A stretch of 27,223 bases of DNA, from NCBI GenBank assembly GCA_947374705.1, contig CANCDA010000009.1, positions 1-27,223 on the forward strand, written 5' to 3'. A model generated the notes under the pieces. It had not been told where the DNA came from. It worked only from the letters and a program-made list of their open reading frames with translations, and searched no databases. The stretch comes from Comamonadaceae bacterium (lineage in GTDB: Bacteria > Pseudomonadota > Gammaproteobacteria > Burkholderiales > Burkholderiaceae_C). Shown here one piece after another: positions 1 through 7,343 of the stretch. Positions within the stretch are counted from its first letter, which is position 1. Every line of letters begins with the position of its first letter. The position numbers and the translations under genes were made by a program.

Positions 1-1326
1 TGTTTTGCCACCCTTTTTCCCCCCACGTTTGGGCACCACGTCAGGGGCCAGCGACATCTGGCCGTTGTCCGCTACGTGCTCGGTCACGTCTTTCTCAATG
101 TGAGCCGGTCGGGGCACCAGCAGTGACGATCCAGCGCGGATCGTCATGCGCGGCGGAATGTTGTTGACCGTGCGAAATTCAGTCTCACCCATGCCCGCAC
201 GTTTGGCGGCTTCTGCGGGCTTCAAAGTCATGGGGGCCACCCACACCATCCAACTCGCCAAGCGCGTGCCGGTAAAGGTGTCCAGGTTGCGCTGAAACAG
301 GGTGGCGTTGTCCCAGGGCAGCAAGATTTGCGGTGTGCCTGCGGCCAGGATGACGGGGCGACTGAGTGATGGGTTGAGTGCTTTGAAGTCGTCCAGCGGC
401 ACTTCGGCCAGTTTGGCGGCCAAGGCCACATCAATGTCACGGGTAATGACCACACTGTCGAAGTAAGGGTGGTTACCGATGAGGGGCAGCTTGGACTTGA
501 AGCTGCCGGGTTGGGCCACGATGTTTTTTACCGCTTGCAGCTTGGGCACGTAAAAACGCGTTTCCATGGGCATGTTGAGGTCGGTGTAGCGCACGCCTAA
601 ACCAGCGCGCTGGTTTTTGGCGATGGCGCGGCCCACGCTGCCTTCGCCCCAGTTGTAAGCGGCCAGGGCCAGTTGCCAATCTCCAAACATGCCGTGCAAT
701 CTTTGCAGATAGTCCAGCGCGGCGCGGGTGGAGGCCAGCACGTCGCGCCGGTCATCGCGAAAAGCGTTTTGTTTGAGGTCGTATTGCTTGCCGGTCTTGG
801 GCATGAACTGCCAGATGCCTGAGGCCTTGGCGCTGGACAGGGCTTGCGGGTTGAATGCGCTTTCAATAAAAGGCAACAAGGCCAGCTCGGTGGGCATATT
901 GCGTCGCTCCAGCTCCTCAACAATGTGGAACAGGTATTTGCGTGAGCGCTCGGTCATGCGAAAGATGTAGTCCGGGCGGGTGACGTACCACTGCTCGCGG
1001 TCGCGCACCAGATCGCTCTCCAGGTCGGGCATGGCAAAGCCCCGGCGAATGCGCTCCCACAGGTCGGCGGGAGCAGCGAGTGGGGCAACCGTTTGTGATC
1101 GGGCGTCGTTGGTCTGGATGGGGGTTAGCGCATCGGTGGTTGAGACGCTCGTGTTGTTGGCGCTTTGGCTTGCGCGGGCGACTGGTGCGGGGGCTTGCGT
1201 GACGTTCTGGGTTTGTGGGGCTGCGTCAGAGGACACAGAGGGCGCGGAGGATAGCGCGCCGCCGGTGCTGGCACAGCCACTTAGCCAGAGCAGGCCTACA
1301 GCGCTGAGAAGGGTGAAAAATTTCAT
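1..1326 (-). CDS. mltD: Membrane-bound lytic murein transglycosylase D (partial, C-terminus outside window)
   Basis: Lytic transglycosylases cleave the MurNAc-GlcNAc bond of peptidoglycan to form 1,6-anhydro ends; MltD is an outer-membrane lipoprotein. The frame opens at ATG 1326 and stays open for 442 codons to the window edge. The N-terminus is a lipoprotein signal with lipobox LSGC (Cys18), followed by a low-complexity Ala/Ser/Thr/Pro linker (about 20-85). The SLT domain follows: FIESAFNP with catalytic Glu155, ASGIWQFMPKTGKQYDL (168-184) and AAYNWGEGSVGRAI (222-235). Two LysM-like segments (about 295-337 and 366-405) come next, then a Lys/Gly-rich tail. The gene is divergent from the methyltransferase and rnhA, and the same neighbours (mltD, a methyltransferase, rnhA) lie around gloB in many proteobacteria. 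The 3' end is missing only because the window ends. Confidence 0.93.
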   Translation of the reverse strand, partial: MKFFTLLSAVGLLWLSGCASTGGALSSAPSVSSDAAPQTQNVTQAPAPVARASQSANNTSVSTTDALTPIQTNDARSQTVAPLAAPADLWERIRRGFAMPDLESDLVRDREQWYVTRPDYIFRMTERSRKYLFHIVEELERRNMPTELALLPFIESAFNPQALSSAKASGIWQFMPKTGKQYDLKQNAFRDDRRDVLASTRAALDYLQRLHGMFGDWQLALAAYNWGEGSVGRAIAKNQRAGLGVRYTDLNMPMETRFYVPKLQAVKNIVAQPGSFKSKLPLIGNHPYFDSVVITRDIDVALAAKLAEVPLDDFKALNPSLSRPVILAAGTPQILLPWDNATLFQRNLDTFTGTRLASWMVWVAPMTLKPAEAAKRAGMGETEFRTVNNIPPRMTIRAGSSLLVPRPAHIEKDVTEHVADNGQMSLAPDVVPKRGGKKGGKT

Positions 1327-1495
1327 GTCCAAGGCATTTCCATTCAAGCGGGGGGGTGTTCGCGTCGTGGGCGACACCGTGGAGGTGCAAAGATCGGTGA
1401 GACGATCAGCGCAAAAGAGGGTGACTAGAATCGATGGCATAGGCAGGCCTTTTTGCCGATCAGTGGCGGCCAAAGACAAAACTGGGGTGAATGCC

Positions 1496-2311
1496 ATGCG
1501 TGAGCGGATTATAAGTTTTCAGGACTGGTTGGAGACCCCGCCGGGGCGCTACCTGCTGGACTGGGAGCGCGCGCAGTTCAAAACGGCGGTGGCCGATATT
1601 TTTGGCTTCCATGCCTTGCAACTCGGCCTGTGCGAAGTGCAGGCGCTTGACGCCAATCGCATGCAACACCGTTGGTTGGCCAGCAACCAAGCCTTGCCGC
1701 AGACCACCCTGAACGCATGCCCCATCGACTTGATGACTGAGTTTTCAGCTCTGCCTTTTCCTGCCGCCAGCCTGGATTTGGTGGTGCTCCCGCACACGCT
1801 TGAAATCCACGCCAATCCGCATGCCATGCTGCGTGAGGTCGCGCGGGTTTTGATGCCCGAAGGCAAGGTGGTCATCAGTGGTTTGAACCCGGTGAGTCTG
1901 TGGGGCTTGCAGCGTCGGCGCGAGGGGTTGAGCCGCAGATTAGGCTGGGGCAAGCCGAGCATGCCCGCCTTGGAGGAATCTATCGGTTACTGGCGCTTGC
2001 GCGACTGGTTGCATCTACTTGATTTTGAAATTCAAGTCGGTCATTTCGGCTGCTACAAGCCTGCGCTGGACAGCGATAAATGGTTGCAGCGCATGAATTG
2101 GGTCGATCAGATCGGCTCGCGCTGGGCCTCTATTTTTGGGGCTGCGTATTTTTTGGTGGCCGTCAAGCGGGTGCACGGCGTGCGCTTGATGGGCTCACCC
2201 TGGAGGGCTTCCGTGCTCCCGCGCGCCGCCCCTGTACCCTTGGCCCATCGCAGTCGCGAGGCGGGCCTTATGAATTTTGATCAACCGGACAAAAACATTG
2301 AACCACATTGA
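1496..2311 (+). CDS. SAM-dependent methyltransferase (Methyltransf_11 type)
   Basis: A class I SAM methyltransferase-like protein of 271 residues. Motifs seen: SALPFPAASLDLVVLPHTLE (84-103), which matches the acidic strand/loop region of this family, then NPHAMLREVARVLMPEGKVVISGLNP (107-132), the usual helix plus 'L-x-P-G-G' strand. The N-terminal glycine-rich motif I is weak, as in the YafS-like group found between gloB/mltD and rnhA. I chose ATG 1496 because it is preceded by GGGGTG at good spacing; the open frame runs back to 980, but that part lies inside the mltD coding region on the other strand. The 3' end overlaps rnhA, so the two are probably co-transcribed. The substrate is unknown; demethylmenaquinone-type or small-molecule methylation cannot be told apart here. 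Confidence 0.85.
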   Translation: MRERIISFQDWLETPPGRYLLDWERAQFKTAVADIFGFHALQLGLCEVQALDANRMQHRWLASNQALPQTTLNACPIDLMTEFSALPFPAASLDLVVLPHTLEIHANPHAMLREVARVLMPEGKVVISGLNPVSLWGLQRRREGLSRRLGWGKPSMPALEESIGYWRLRDWLHLLDFEIQVGHFGCYKPALDSDKWLQRMNWVDQIGSRWASIFGAAYFLVAVKRVHGVRLMGSPWRASVLPRAAPVPLAHRSREAGLMNFDQPDKNIEPH

Positions 2312-2747
2312 AATCTACACCGACGGTGCCTGCAAAGGCAACCCCGGCCCTGGTGGCTGGGGCGTCTTGCTCAAGTCCGGCAGTACCGAGAAAGAGTTGT
2401 TTGGCGGCGAGTTGGGTACGACCAATAACCGCATGGAACTCACTGCAGTCATCCAGGCGCTACAGGCCCTGAAACGACCTTGCCAAGTGACGCTGCATGC
2501 TGATAGCCAGTACGTGCTCAAAGGCATTACCGAGTGGCTGGTGGGCTGGAAGGCCAAGGGCTGGAAAACAGCCGCCAAGCAGCCAGTCAAAAACGTGGAC
2601 TTGTGGCAGCAGCTGGATGCGGTGGTGAGCAGCTCGGGCCACAAAATTGACTGGCGCTGGGTGCGTGGCCATAACGGTGACCCGGGTAACGAGCGGGCCG
2701 ATGCGCTGGCCAATCGCGGGGTGGAGCAGGCGCTGGCGCAACGCTGA
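2298..2747 (+). CDS. rnhA: Ribonuclease HI
   Basis: RNase HI cuts the RNA strand of RNA-DNA hybrids in the cytoplasm, removing primers and R-loops. All catalytic residues are present. Counted from this start they are Asp9 (YTDGACKGNPGPGGWG), Glu47 (NRMEL), Asp69 (HADSQYV), and His125 and Asp135 (RGHNGDPGNERADALAN). The protein has 149 residues, close to the usual 150-155. The start is ambiguous: TTG 2298 gives MNHIEIYTDGAC, the expected family N-terminus, with GGA 8 nt upstream; an in-frame TTG at 2277 would add seven residues. Either start overlaps the end of the methyltransferase gene, which suggests translational coupling. No ATG is available in this frame. Confidence 0.95.
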   Translation: MNHIEIYTDGACKGNPGPGGWGVLLKSGSTEKELFGGELGTTNNRMELTAVIQALQALKRPCQVTLHADSQYVLKGITEWLVGWKAKGWKTAAKQPVKNVDLWQQLDAVVSSSGHKIDWRWVRGHNGDPGNERADALANRGVEQALAQR

Positions 2748-2802
2748 TGTCCACGACGACTCGATCCATGTAGTGCACGGCGGCCATTTTTAAGTTGAAA
2801 AA

Positions 2803-4000
2803 ATGAGCCCATCACCCCTCCAACACCCAGGCCTGAGTCATGCGCAGGCCGCGCAGCGGCTGACGGAAGACGGGCCGAACCAGCTGCCAGGTCACGCCTC
2901 TCGCACTTGGCGTCACATCGCCCGAGAGACCTTGGGTGAGCCCATGTTCCTCTTGCTTTTGGTGGCCAGCGTGCTCTATCTGCTTTTGGGCGAGCTGCAA
3001 GAGGGGCTGATCCTGGTGGGCCTGGTGCTGGTGATCCTGGGCTTGACGCTGTACCAGGAGGGCAAAACCGAGCGCGCCGTTCAGGCTTTGCGCGATCTGT
3101 CCAGCCCGCACGCCAGAGTCATCCGGGACGGGCAGGCGCAAACCATTGCCGGCTTGGCGCTGGTGCGGGGCGACATTCTCTTGCTGGCAGAGGGGGACCG
3201 AATTGCCGCTGATGCGATGCTCTTGTCGGCCAGCGAGTTGCTGGTGGATGAATCGCTCTTGACGGGGGAGTCCGAACCGGTGGCCAAGCAAGCCGCTGCA
3301 TCGACACAGCAGGCCCAGTCACCCTCTGATGACACGGCCAAGCGCCTGTATTCGGGCACGCTGGTGGTGCGGGGGCAAGCCGTGGCCCAAGTCGCCGCCA
3401 CCGGTGCGCGCAGCCAGATGGGGCAAATCGGCACCGCGTTGCACAGTGTGCAGGCTGAGCCTTCGCCCTTGCGGCAACAAACCGCCCAACTCGTGCGGCG
3501 CTTGGCCTGGATCGCTTTGGGCTTGAGTTTGCTGCTGATCGCCATGTCTGGGCTGATGCGTGGGGACTGGTTACAGGCCCTGCTGTCGGGCATTGCGCTG
3601 GCCATGGCCTTACTGCCGCAGGAGTTCACTGTGGTGCTCACCGTGTTGCCAGCCCTGGGGGCTTGGCGACTCTCGCGGGAAAAGGTGCTGACTAGGCGCA
3701 TTGCCGCCATTGAGACCTTGGGCGCGACATCCGTGCTGTGCGTGGACAAGACCGGCACGTTGACGCACAACCGCATGACGGTTGCGCATTTGCATGTGGC
3801 CGGGGCCGATTTGGCGCTCAAGAGGCTGCGGCCGGGTGAGCTGCCTGAAGCATTTCACACCCTGGTGGAGTTCTCCATTCTGGCCAGCGAAACCGACCCC
3901 TTCGACCCGATGGAGCAGGCCTTTCACCGCCTGGGCCAGCAGTTTTTAGCAGACACCGAGCACATCCATCACGACTGGGCGCTGGTGCATGAATACGGCC
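2803..4000 (+). pseudogene. Cation-translocating P-type ATPase, 5' part (gene split by IS4-family element)
   Basis: This is the N-terminal 399 codons of a P-type (E1-E2) ATPase that pumps a cation across the inner membrane at the cost of ATP. Visible features are the N-terminal cation-ATPase region (GLSHAQAAQRLTEDGPNQLP), TM1-TM2 (about 46-85), the actuator motif LTGES (153-157), and TM3-TM4 ending in LPQEFTVVLTV in place of the classic PEGLP. The phosphorylation loop is CVDKTGTLT with Asp315. The open frame continues only to a TAA at 4015-4017 inside the insertion element, adding a few foreign residues. As it stands the product lacks most of the nucleotide-binding domain, the hinge and TM5-TM10, and should be inactive. 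The cation is not predictable; the PxEF(P/T)VVLTV motif marks a poorly characterised subgroup. ATG 2803 has no clear Shine-Dalgarno. Confidence 0.93.
3991..4000. repeat. Left target-site duplication of the IS element
   Basis: GAATACGGCC here is repeated exactly at 5514-5523, directly flanking the element. One copy belongs to the ATPase codons E-Y-G. Because the element's outer bases echo the target, the boundary can be shifted slightly: an 8-bp duplication with a one-base longer inverted repeat is equally consistent. Confidence 0.93.
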
Positions 4001-4017
4001 CAATACTGTTCGTTTAA
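4001..4017 (+). repeat. IS left terminal inverted repeat
   Basis: CAATACTGTTCGTTTAA. It differs from the right end at one position (T versus C at base 13). It also supplies the TAA (4015-4017) that terminates the truncated ATPase frame. Confidence 0.92.
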
Positions 4018-4062
4018 GTGGAAATGTGCTAAATTCAAGCCTCCTTCAAACAGGGGTGATCG

Positions 4063-5271
4063 ATGGCACGAACCAAGGCGACACTGGGCGACGGCATCCG
4101 ACTGAGCGACTACCTCAGCGCCAGCTTGCTGGCCCGGGTCTACCCGCCCGAGCTGGTGCACCAACTGCTTGACCTGCATGGCGTCAACAGCCAACGCCAG
4201 CGCAGCGTCACGGCTTTGGTGACCACCTACTACTGCATGGCCTTGAGTCTGTATCCGGAGGCCGCTTATGAAGAAGTCTTCGCTGTCGTCGCCCAAGGCC
4301 TCGCTTGGGTGCAAGGTGGTCAAGCCGTCGCCACGGTGGCGAAGTCCTCTATCAGTGCGGCACGCAGCAAAGTCGGCTACGCGCCCTTGCAAGCGCTGGC
4401 CCAAAAGGCGTGCGTGGCACTGGCCAACCCCAAAGAGCAGCCGCACGCGTTTTACGCAGGGCTGCGCCTGGTGGCCATGGACGGCAGCAACTTTGAGATT
4501 CCTGACGAAGCCGCCAACGCCGACGAATTTGGCCGACCCGGCAGCCGCACCGGACGCGCCGCCTACCCGCAAGCGCAATGCGCGGTGCTGGTCGAATGCG
4601 CAACCCATGCCATCTTGGGGGCCAACTTGGGGCCTTATCGCACAGTCGAGTGGGAGGTCTGCAAGCCCTTGCTGTCCCACTTGGGGCCAGACATGTTGTG
4701 TCTGGCAGACCGTGGCTTTACAGGCTACGAGCGCTGGAAGGCGGCCAGCGCAACCGGAGCACAGCTGCTTTGGCGCTGCGTGGCAAACCGGCAATTGCCC
4801 GTGATCAAAGCGCTTGACGATGGCTCGTACCTGAGCGTCATCTACCCCGATGTGAAATCCCGCAAAAGCCGCATCGGCGAGATCAACGTGCGGGTGATTG
4901 ACTACGAGCTGCCGGGTATCGCCAGCGCGGGTGTGGCGCAAACGCGGTATCGATTGCTTAGCACCCTGCTTGACCCAGTGCAGGCCCCGGCAGTTGAGTT
5001 GGCGACGCTTTACCACGAGCGCTGGGAGGTGGAGTCGGTGTTTGATGAGCTCAAGACCCACCTGGCCCAGCGCAGGCGCACGCTGCGCAGCAAAACCCCT
5101 AACGGTGTGCGCCAAGAGTTCTTTGGGTGGGTATTGGCGCACTATGCGGTGTGCTGGCTGATGCACCAGACGGCCAGTGAACATAAGCTGGAGCAGCGAC
5201 GGCTGTCCTTCACTGGGCACGTTCAGTTGATGCGCCGCTCACAACCCCGCTCCGGGGCCTTCCCCCCCTGA
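4063..5271 (+). CDS. IS4-family transposase (402 aa, frame broken near the C-terminus)
   Basis: This DDE transposase excises and inserts the surrounding element. The catalytic triad is Asp140 (VAMDGSNFEIPD), Asp216 (CLADRGF) and Glu324 within the YREK motif Y317-x2-R320-x3-E324-x6-K331, diagnostic of the IS4 family. ATG 4063 follows a good ribosome site (AGGGGTGA). The frame ends at TGA 5269-5271 directly after seven C (5262-5268). The +1 frame then continues without interruption to TAA 5498-5500, inside the right inverted repeat, and encodes RLRTRWFKNLLQ and SSSRGRCNPRMVKRRHSPY, which resembles the S-S-R-G-R-x-N-P-R-x-V-K-R tail of IS4-family transposases. Full length would therefore be about 478 residues. 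Either a C insertion truncated the protein, or CCC-TGA is a +1 frameshift site. Confidence 0.93.
   Translation: MARTKATLGDGIRLSDYLSASLLARVYPPELVHQLLDLHGVNSQRQRSVTALVTTYYCMALSLYPEAAYEEVFAVVAQGLAWVQGGQAVATVAKSSISAARSKVGYAPLQALAQKACVALANPKEQPHAFYAGLRLVAMDGSNFEIPDEAANADEFGRPGSRTGRAAYPQAQCAVLVECATHAILGANLGPYRTVEWEVCKPLLSHLGPDMLCLADRGFTGYERWKAASATGAQLLWRCVANRQLPVIKALDDGSYLSVIYPDVKSRKSRIGEINVRVIDYELPGIASAGVAQTRYRLLSTLLDPVQAPAVELATLYHERWEVESVFDELKTHLAQRRRTLRSKTPNGVRQEFFGWVLAHYAVCWLMHQTASEHKLEQRRLSFTGHVQLMRRSQPRSGAFPP
5262..5271 (+). other. C7 run followed by TGA: +1 frame break in the transposase
   Basis: In the transposase frame the codons are TTC CCC CCC TGA (5260-5271). Skipping one C gives CCC CCT GAG and enters the downstream frame that carries the conserved C-terminal tail to 5500. 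CCC followed by a slow TGA is a context where +1 slippage of proline tRNA is known in bacteria. A simple one-base homopolymer expansion or sequencing error would look the same. Confidence 0.7.
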
Positions 5272-5496
5272 GCGCCCGCGGTTGCGCACACGCTGGTTCA
5301 AGAATCTGCTGCAGGAGGCCTCTACGCTGCGCTGCAGCAGCAGTCGAGGTCGCTGCAACCCAAGAATGGTCAAGCGCAGACACTCGCCCTATGCCAGCCA
5401 TGACCCTTCAAAACTGCCAGGCAAGCACCCCGACTATTCGCCAGCACTTCTTGGGCCGATGCCTCTGTCACCCAAGACAAAGTTCGCGATATCTTG

Positions 5497-5513
5497 TTAA
5501 GCGAACAGTATTG
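5497..5513 (-). repeat. IS right terminal inverted repeat
   Basis: On the minus strand it reads CAATACTGTTCGCTTAA, 16/17 identical to the left end. The stop codon of the +1-frame transposase tail (5498-5500) lies inside it. Confidence 0.92.
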
Positions 5514-5523
5514 GAATACGGCC
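5514..5523. repeat. Right target-site duplication of the IS element
   Basis: GAATACGGCC, identical to 3991-4000 and immediately outside the right inverted repeat. Confidence 0.93.
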
Positions 5524-6893
5524 TGACGCCCCAACTGCGCGCCATGGCCCATGTCTGGCGGGCGGTGGGCAGCGAGGCGCATGTGGTCGCGGCCAAAGGC
5601 TCGCCTGAAGCGATTGTGGATTTGTGCCATCTGGCGCTAACTCAGCAACAAGCCATTTCCGCAGCGGTGGATGCCATGGCGGCACAGGGTTTGCGTGTGT
5701 TGGCAGTGGCACAGGCGCGCTTTGCGGGCCCACCTTGGCCCGCGCAGGAGCACGATTTTGATTTCGAATTCATTGGCCTGTTGGGCTTGGCCGACCCGCT
5801 GCGCGAGGAAATTCCACAGGCCATGCGGGAGTGTGCCCAAGCGGGCATCCGCGTTGTGATGATCACCGGCGACTATCCCGTGACGGCGCGTGCCATTGCA
5901 CGGCAGGCGGGCTTGCCGTCAGATGCGCTACTCACGGGGGATGATCTGGCCACCCTGAGCGACGCGGCCTTGCAAGCGCGCATGCAGGCCGTCAGCGTGT
6001 GCGCACGCATTGCCCCGAAGCAAAAGCTGCGCATCGTGCAGGCCCTGCAAGCGGGTGGTGCCGTGGTGGCCATGACGGGTGACGGCGTCAACGATGCCCC
6101 CGCGCTCAAGGCCGCCCACGTGGGTGTGGCCATGGGCGGACGCGGCACCGACGTGGCGCGGGAGGCTGCCGTGCTGGTGCTGCTGGACGATAACTTTGCC
6201 AGCATCGTGCGCGCAGTGCGGGTGGGGCGGCGCATCTTTGACAATTTGCAGAAGTCCATGGCCTACATCATGGCCGTGCATGTTCCCATTGCGGGCATGG
6301 CCTTGCTGCCGCCTCTGCTGGGTTGGCCAACGGTGCTCTACCCCATGCACATTGCCTTTCTGGAGCTGGTGATTGACCCAGCCTGCTCCCTGGTGTTTGA
6401 GAATGAACCGGTGGAGGGCGACGCCATGCAGCGCCCGCCGCGTGATGTGCAGGCGCAACTTTTTGCTGGCGGCACCCTGTGGCTGGCGTTTTTGCAAGGC
6501 GTGGGGGTGTTGGGCGTCGTCGTGGCGGTCTATGCCTGGGGTGCACAGAGCTTGGCCGAGCCGCAAGCGCGTGCCCTGGCGTTTGCCACGCTGGTGGTGG
6601 CCAATTTGGCTTTGATTTTTTCCAACCGCTCGCGTACGCAGTCGCTGTGGCGCACCTTGCGTGTGCCCAACCTCACTCTGTGGGTAGTTGCTTGTCTGAC
6701 GCTGGGTTTGCTCTTGCTGGCGCTGTACCTCCCGGGCTTGTCGCAGGTCTTGCATCTGGCTCCCTTGCCGTGGCCGTGGTTGGCTTTGGCATGGGGCGCG
6801 GGTCTGTTCAGTGTTTTTTGGTTTGAGGGCTTGAAAGCTTGGCGTCGAGGCCATAACTACCCTGAACTCACGCGGAAATCTGTTTCCTCATGA
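5524..6893 (+). pseudogene. Cation-translocating P-type ATPase, 3' part
   Basis: This is the C-terminal remainder of the split ATPase: about 456 codons that, joined to the 5' part, give an 855-residue protein of normal family length. It contains the nucleotide-binding motif AAKGSPEAIVDLC, the P-domain motif MITGDYPVTARAIARQAGL, the hinge GDGVNDAPALKAAHVGVAMG, and TM5-TM10 including the substrate-path segment VIDPACSLVFENEP followed by MQRPPR. No further stops or frameshifts were found. An open frame begins upstream at ATG 5391 inside the IS, but its first roughly 41 codons are IS-derived, so this is not an independent gene. The TGA overlaps the first ATG candidate of clpS, so transcription arriving from upstream (now through the IS) could affect clpS. 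Confidence 0.93.
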
Positions 6894-7270
6894 GCCCGAT
6901 AAAATGGCTTATGGCAACGAAATTACCCCAATCACCCATGACACCCATCACGCCGCCCGACAGGGACGGCGGGGGCTCGGTTGTGCTGGAGCGACGCACG
7001 CAAAAGGTCAAGCCGCCCCAAATGTACCAAGTGGTCATGCTCAATGACGATTACACGCCCATGGAGTTTGTAGTGCATGTGATTCAGGAGTTTTTTGGCA
7101 AAGACCTGGAGGCCGCGACCCAGATCATGCTCAAGATTCACCTGGACGGCAAAGGCGTTTGCGGTGTTTACTCACGCGACGTGGCTGCAACTAAAGTAGA
7201 TCGGGTGCTGGAGTCGGCGAATAAAGCAGGTCATCCGTTGAAATGCGTGAGTGAACCTGTCGATTTTTAG
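6890..7270 (+). CDS. clpS: ATP-dependent Clp protease adaptor ClpS
   Basis: ClpS binds N-end-rule substrates and hands them to ClpA. The core QMYQVVMLNDDYTPMEFVVHVIQEFF carries the N-D-D/T-P-M substrate-pocket region, followed by GVCGVYSRDVAATKVDRV, the helix pair that docks on the ClpA N-domain. The unstructured N-terminus is typical. The start is uncertain: ATG 6890 overlaps the ATPase stop (ATGA), while in-frame ATGs at 6911 and 6938 are closer to the usual length (106-120 residues), and none has a convincing ribosome site. A GATAAAAT sequence at 6897-6904 could be a -10 box, in which case one of the later starts would be used. clpA follows after 73 bp. Confidence 0.94.
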   Translation: MSPIKWLMATKLPQSPMTPITPPDRDGGGSVVLERRTQKVKPPQMYQVVMLNDDYTPMEFVVHVIQEFFGKDLEAATQIMLKIHLDGKGVCGVYSRDVAATKVDRVLESANKAGHPLKCVSEPVDF

Positions 7271-7343
7271 TGTTACAAGGATGAACGCGACTGGTACTGT
7301 TGGGTCAAAGTGAGTAGAGTTAAACAAGGCACAAGGAAAGAAC

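Larger units (their letters stand above)
4001..5513 (+). mobile_element. Complete IS4-family insertion sequence, 1,513 bp
   Basis: The element starts with CAATACTGTTCGTTTAA (4001-4017) and ends with the reverse complement of CAATACTGTTCGCTTAA (5497-5513), so the inverted repeats match at 16 of 17 positions. It is flanked by the 10-bp direct repeat GAATACGGCC. It carries one DDE transposase gene with the YREK signature of the IS4 family. Joining base 4000 to base 5524 (dropping the element and one duplicate) restores the ATPase reading frame exactly through V-H-E-Y-G-L-T-P, which independently confirms both boundaries. The intact ends and target duplication suggest a fairly recent insertion. 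I cannot assign an ISfinder name without a search. Confidence 0.96.

Noticed and set aside
980..1495. N-terminal extension of the methyltransferase reading frame
   Set aside because: Up to 1326 it lies antisense to the well-supported mltD coding region, and its translation (Ser/Arg/Ala-rich) has no family likeness; a good start exists at 1496.
3946..5220. 424-codon open frame on the minus strand across the IS
   Set aside because: It mirrors the transposase gene in the opposite frame, spans the IS boundary and shows His/Gln/Val-rich shadow composition; no domain recognised.
5391..5523. ATG at 5391 as the start of an independent gene
   Set aside because: The first 41 or so codons come from the IS right end; the rest is the ATPase 3' half. 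It is a chimera created by the insertion.
5928..6854. 308-codon minus-strand frame inside the ATPase 3' part
   Set aside because: Antisense shadow of a strongly conserved ATPase region, with Gln/His/Arg-rich composition.
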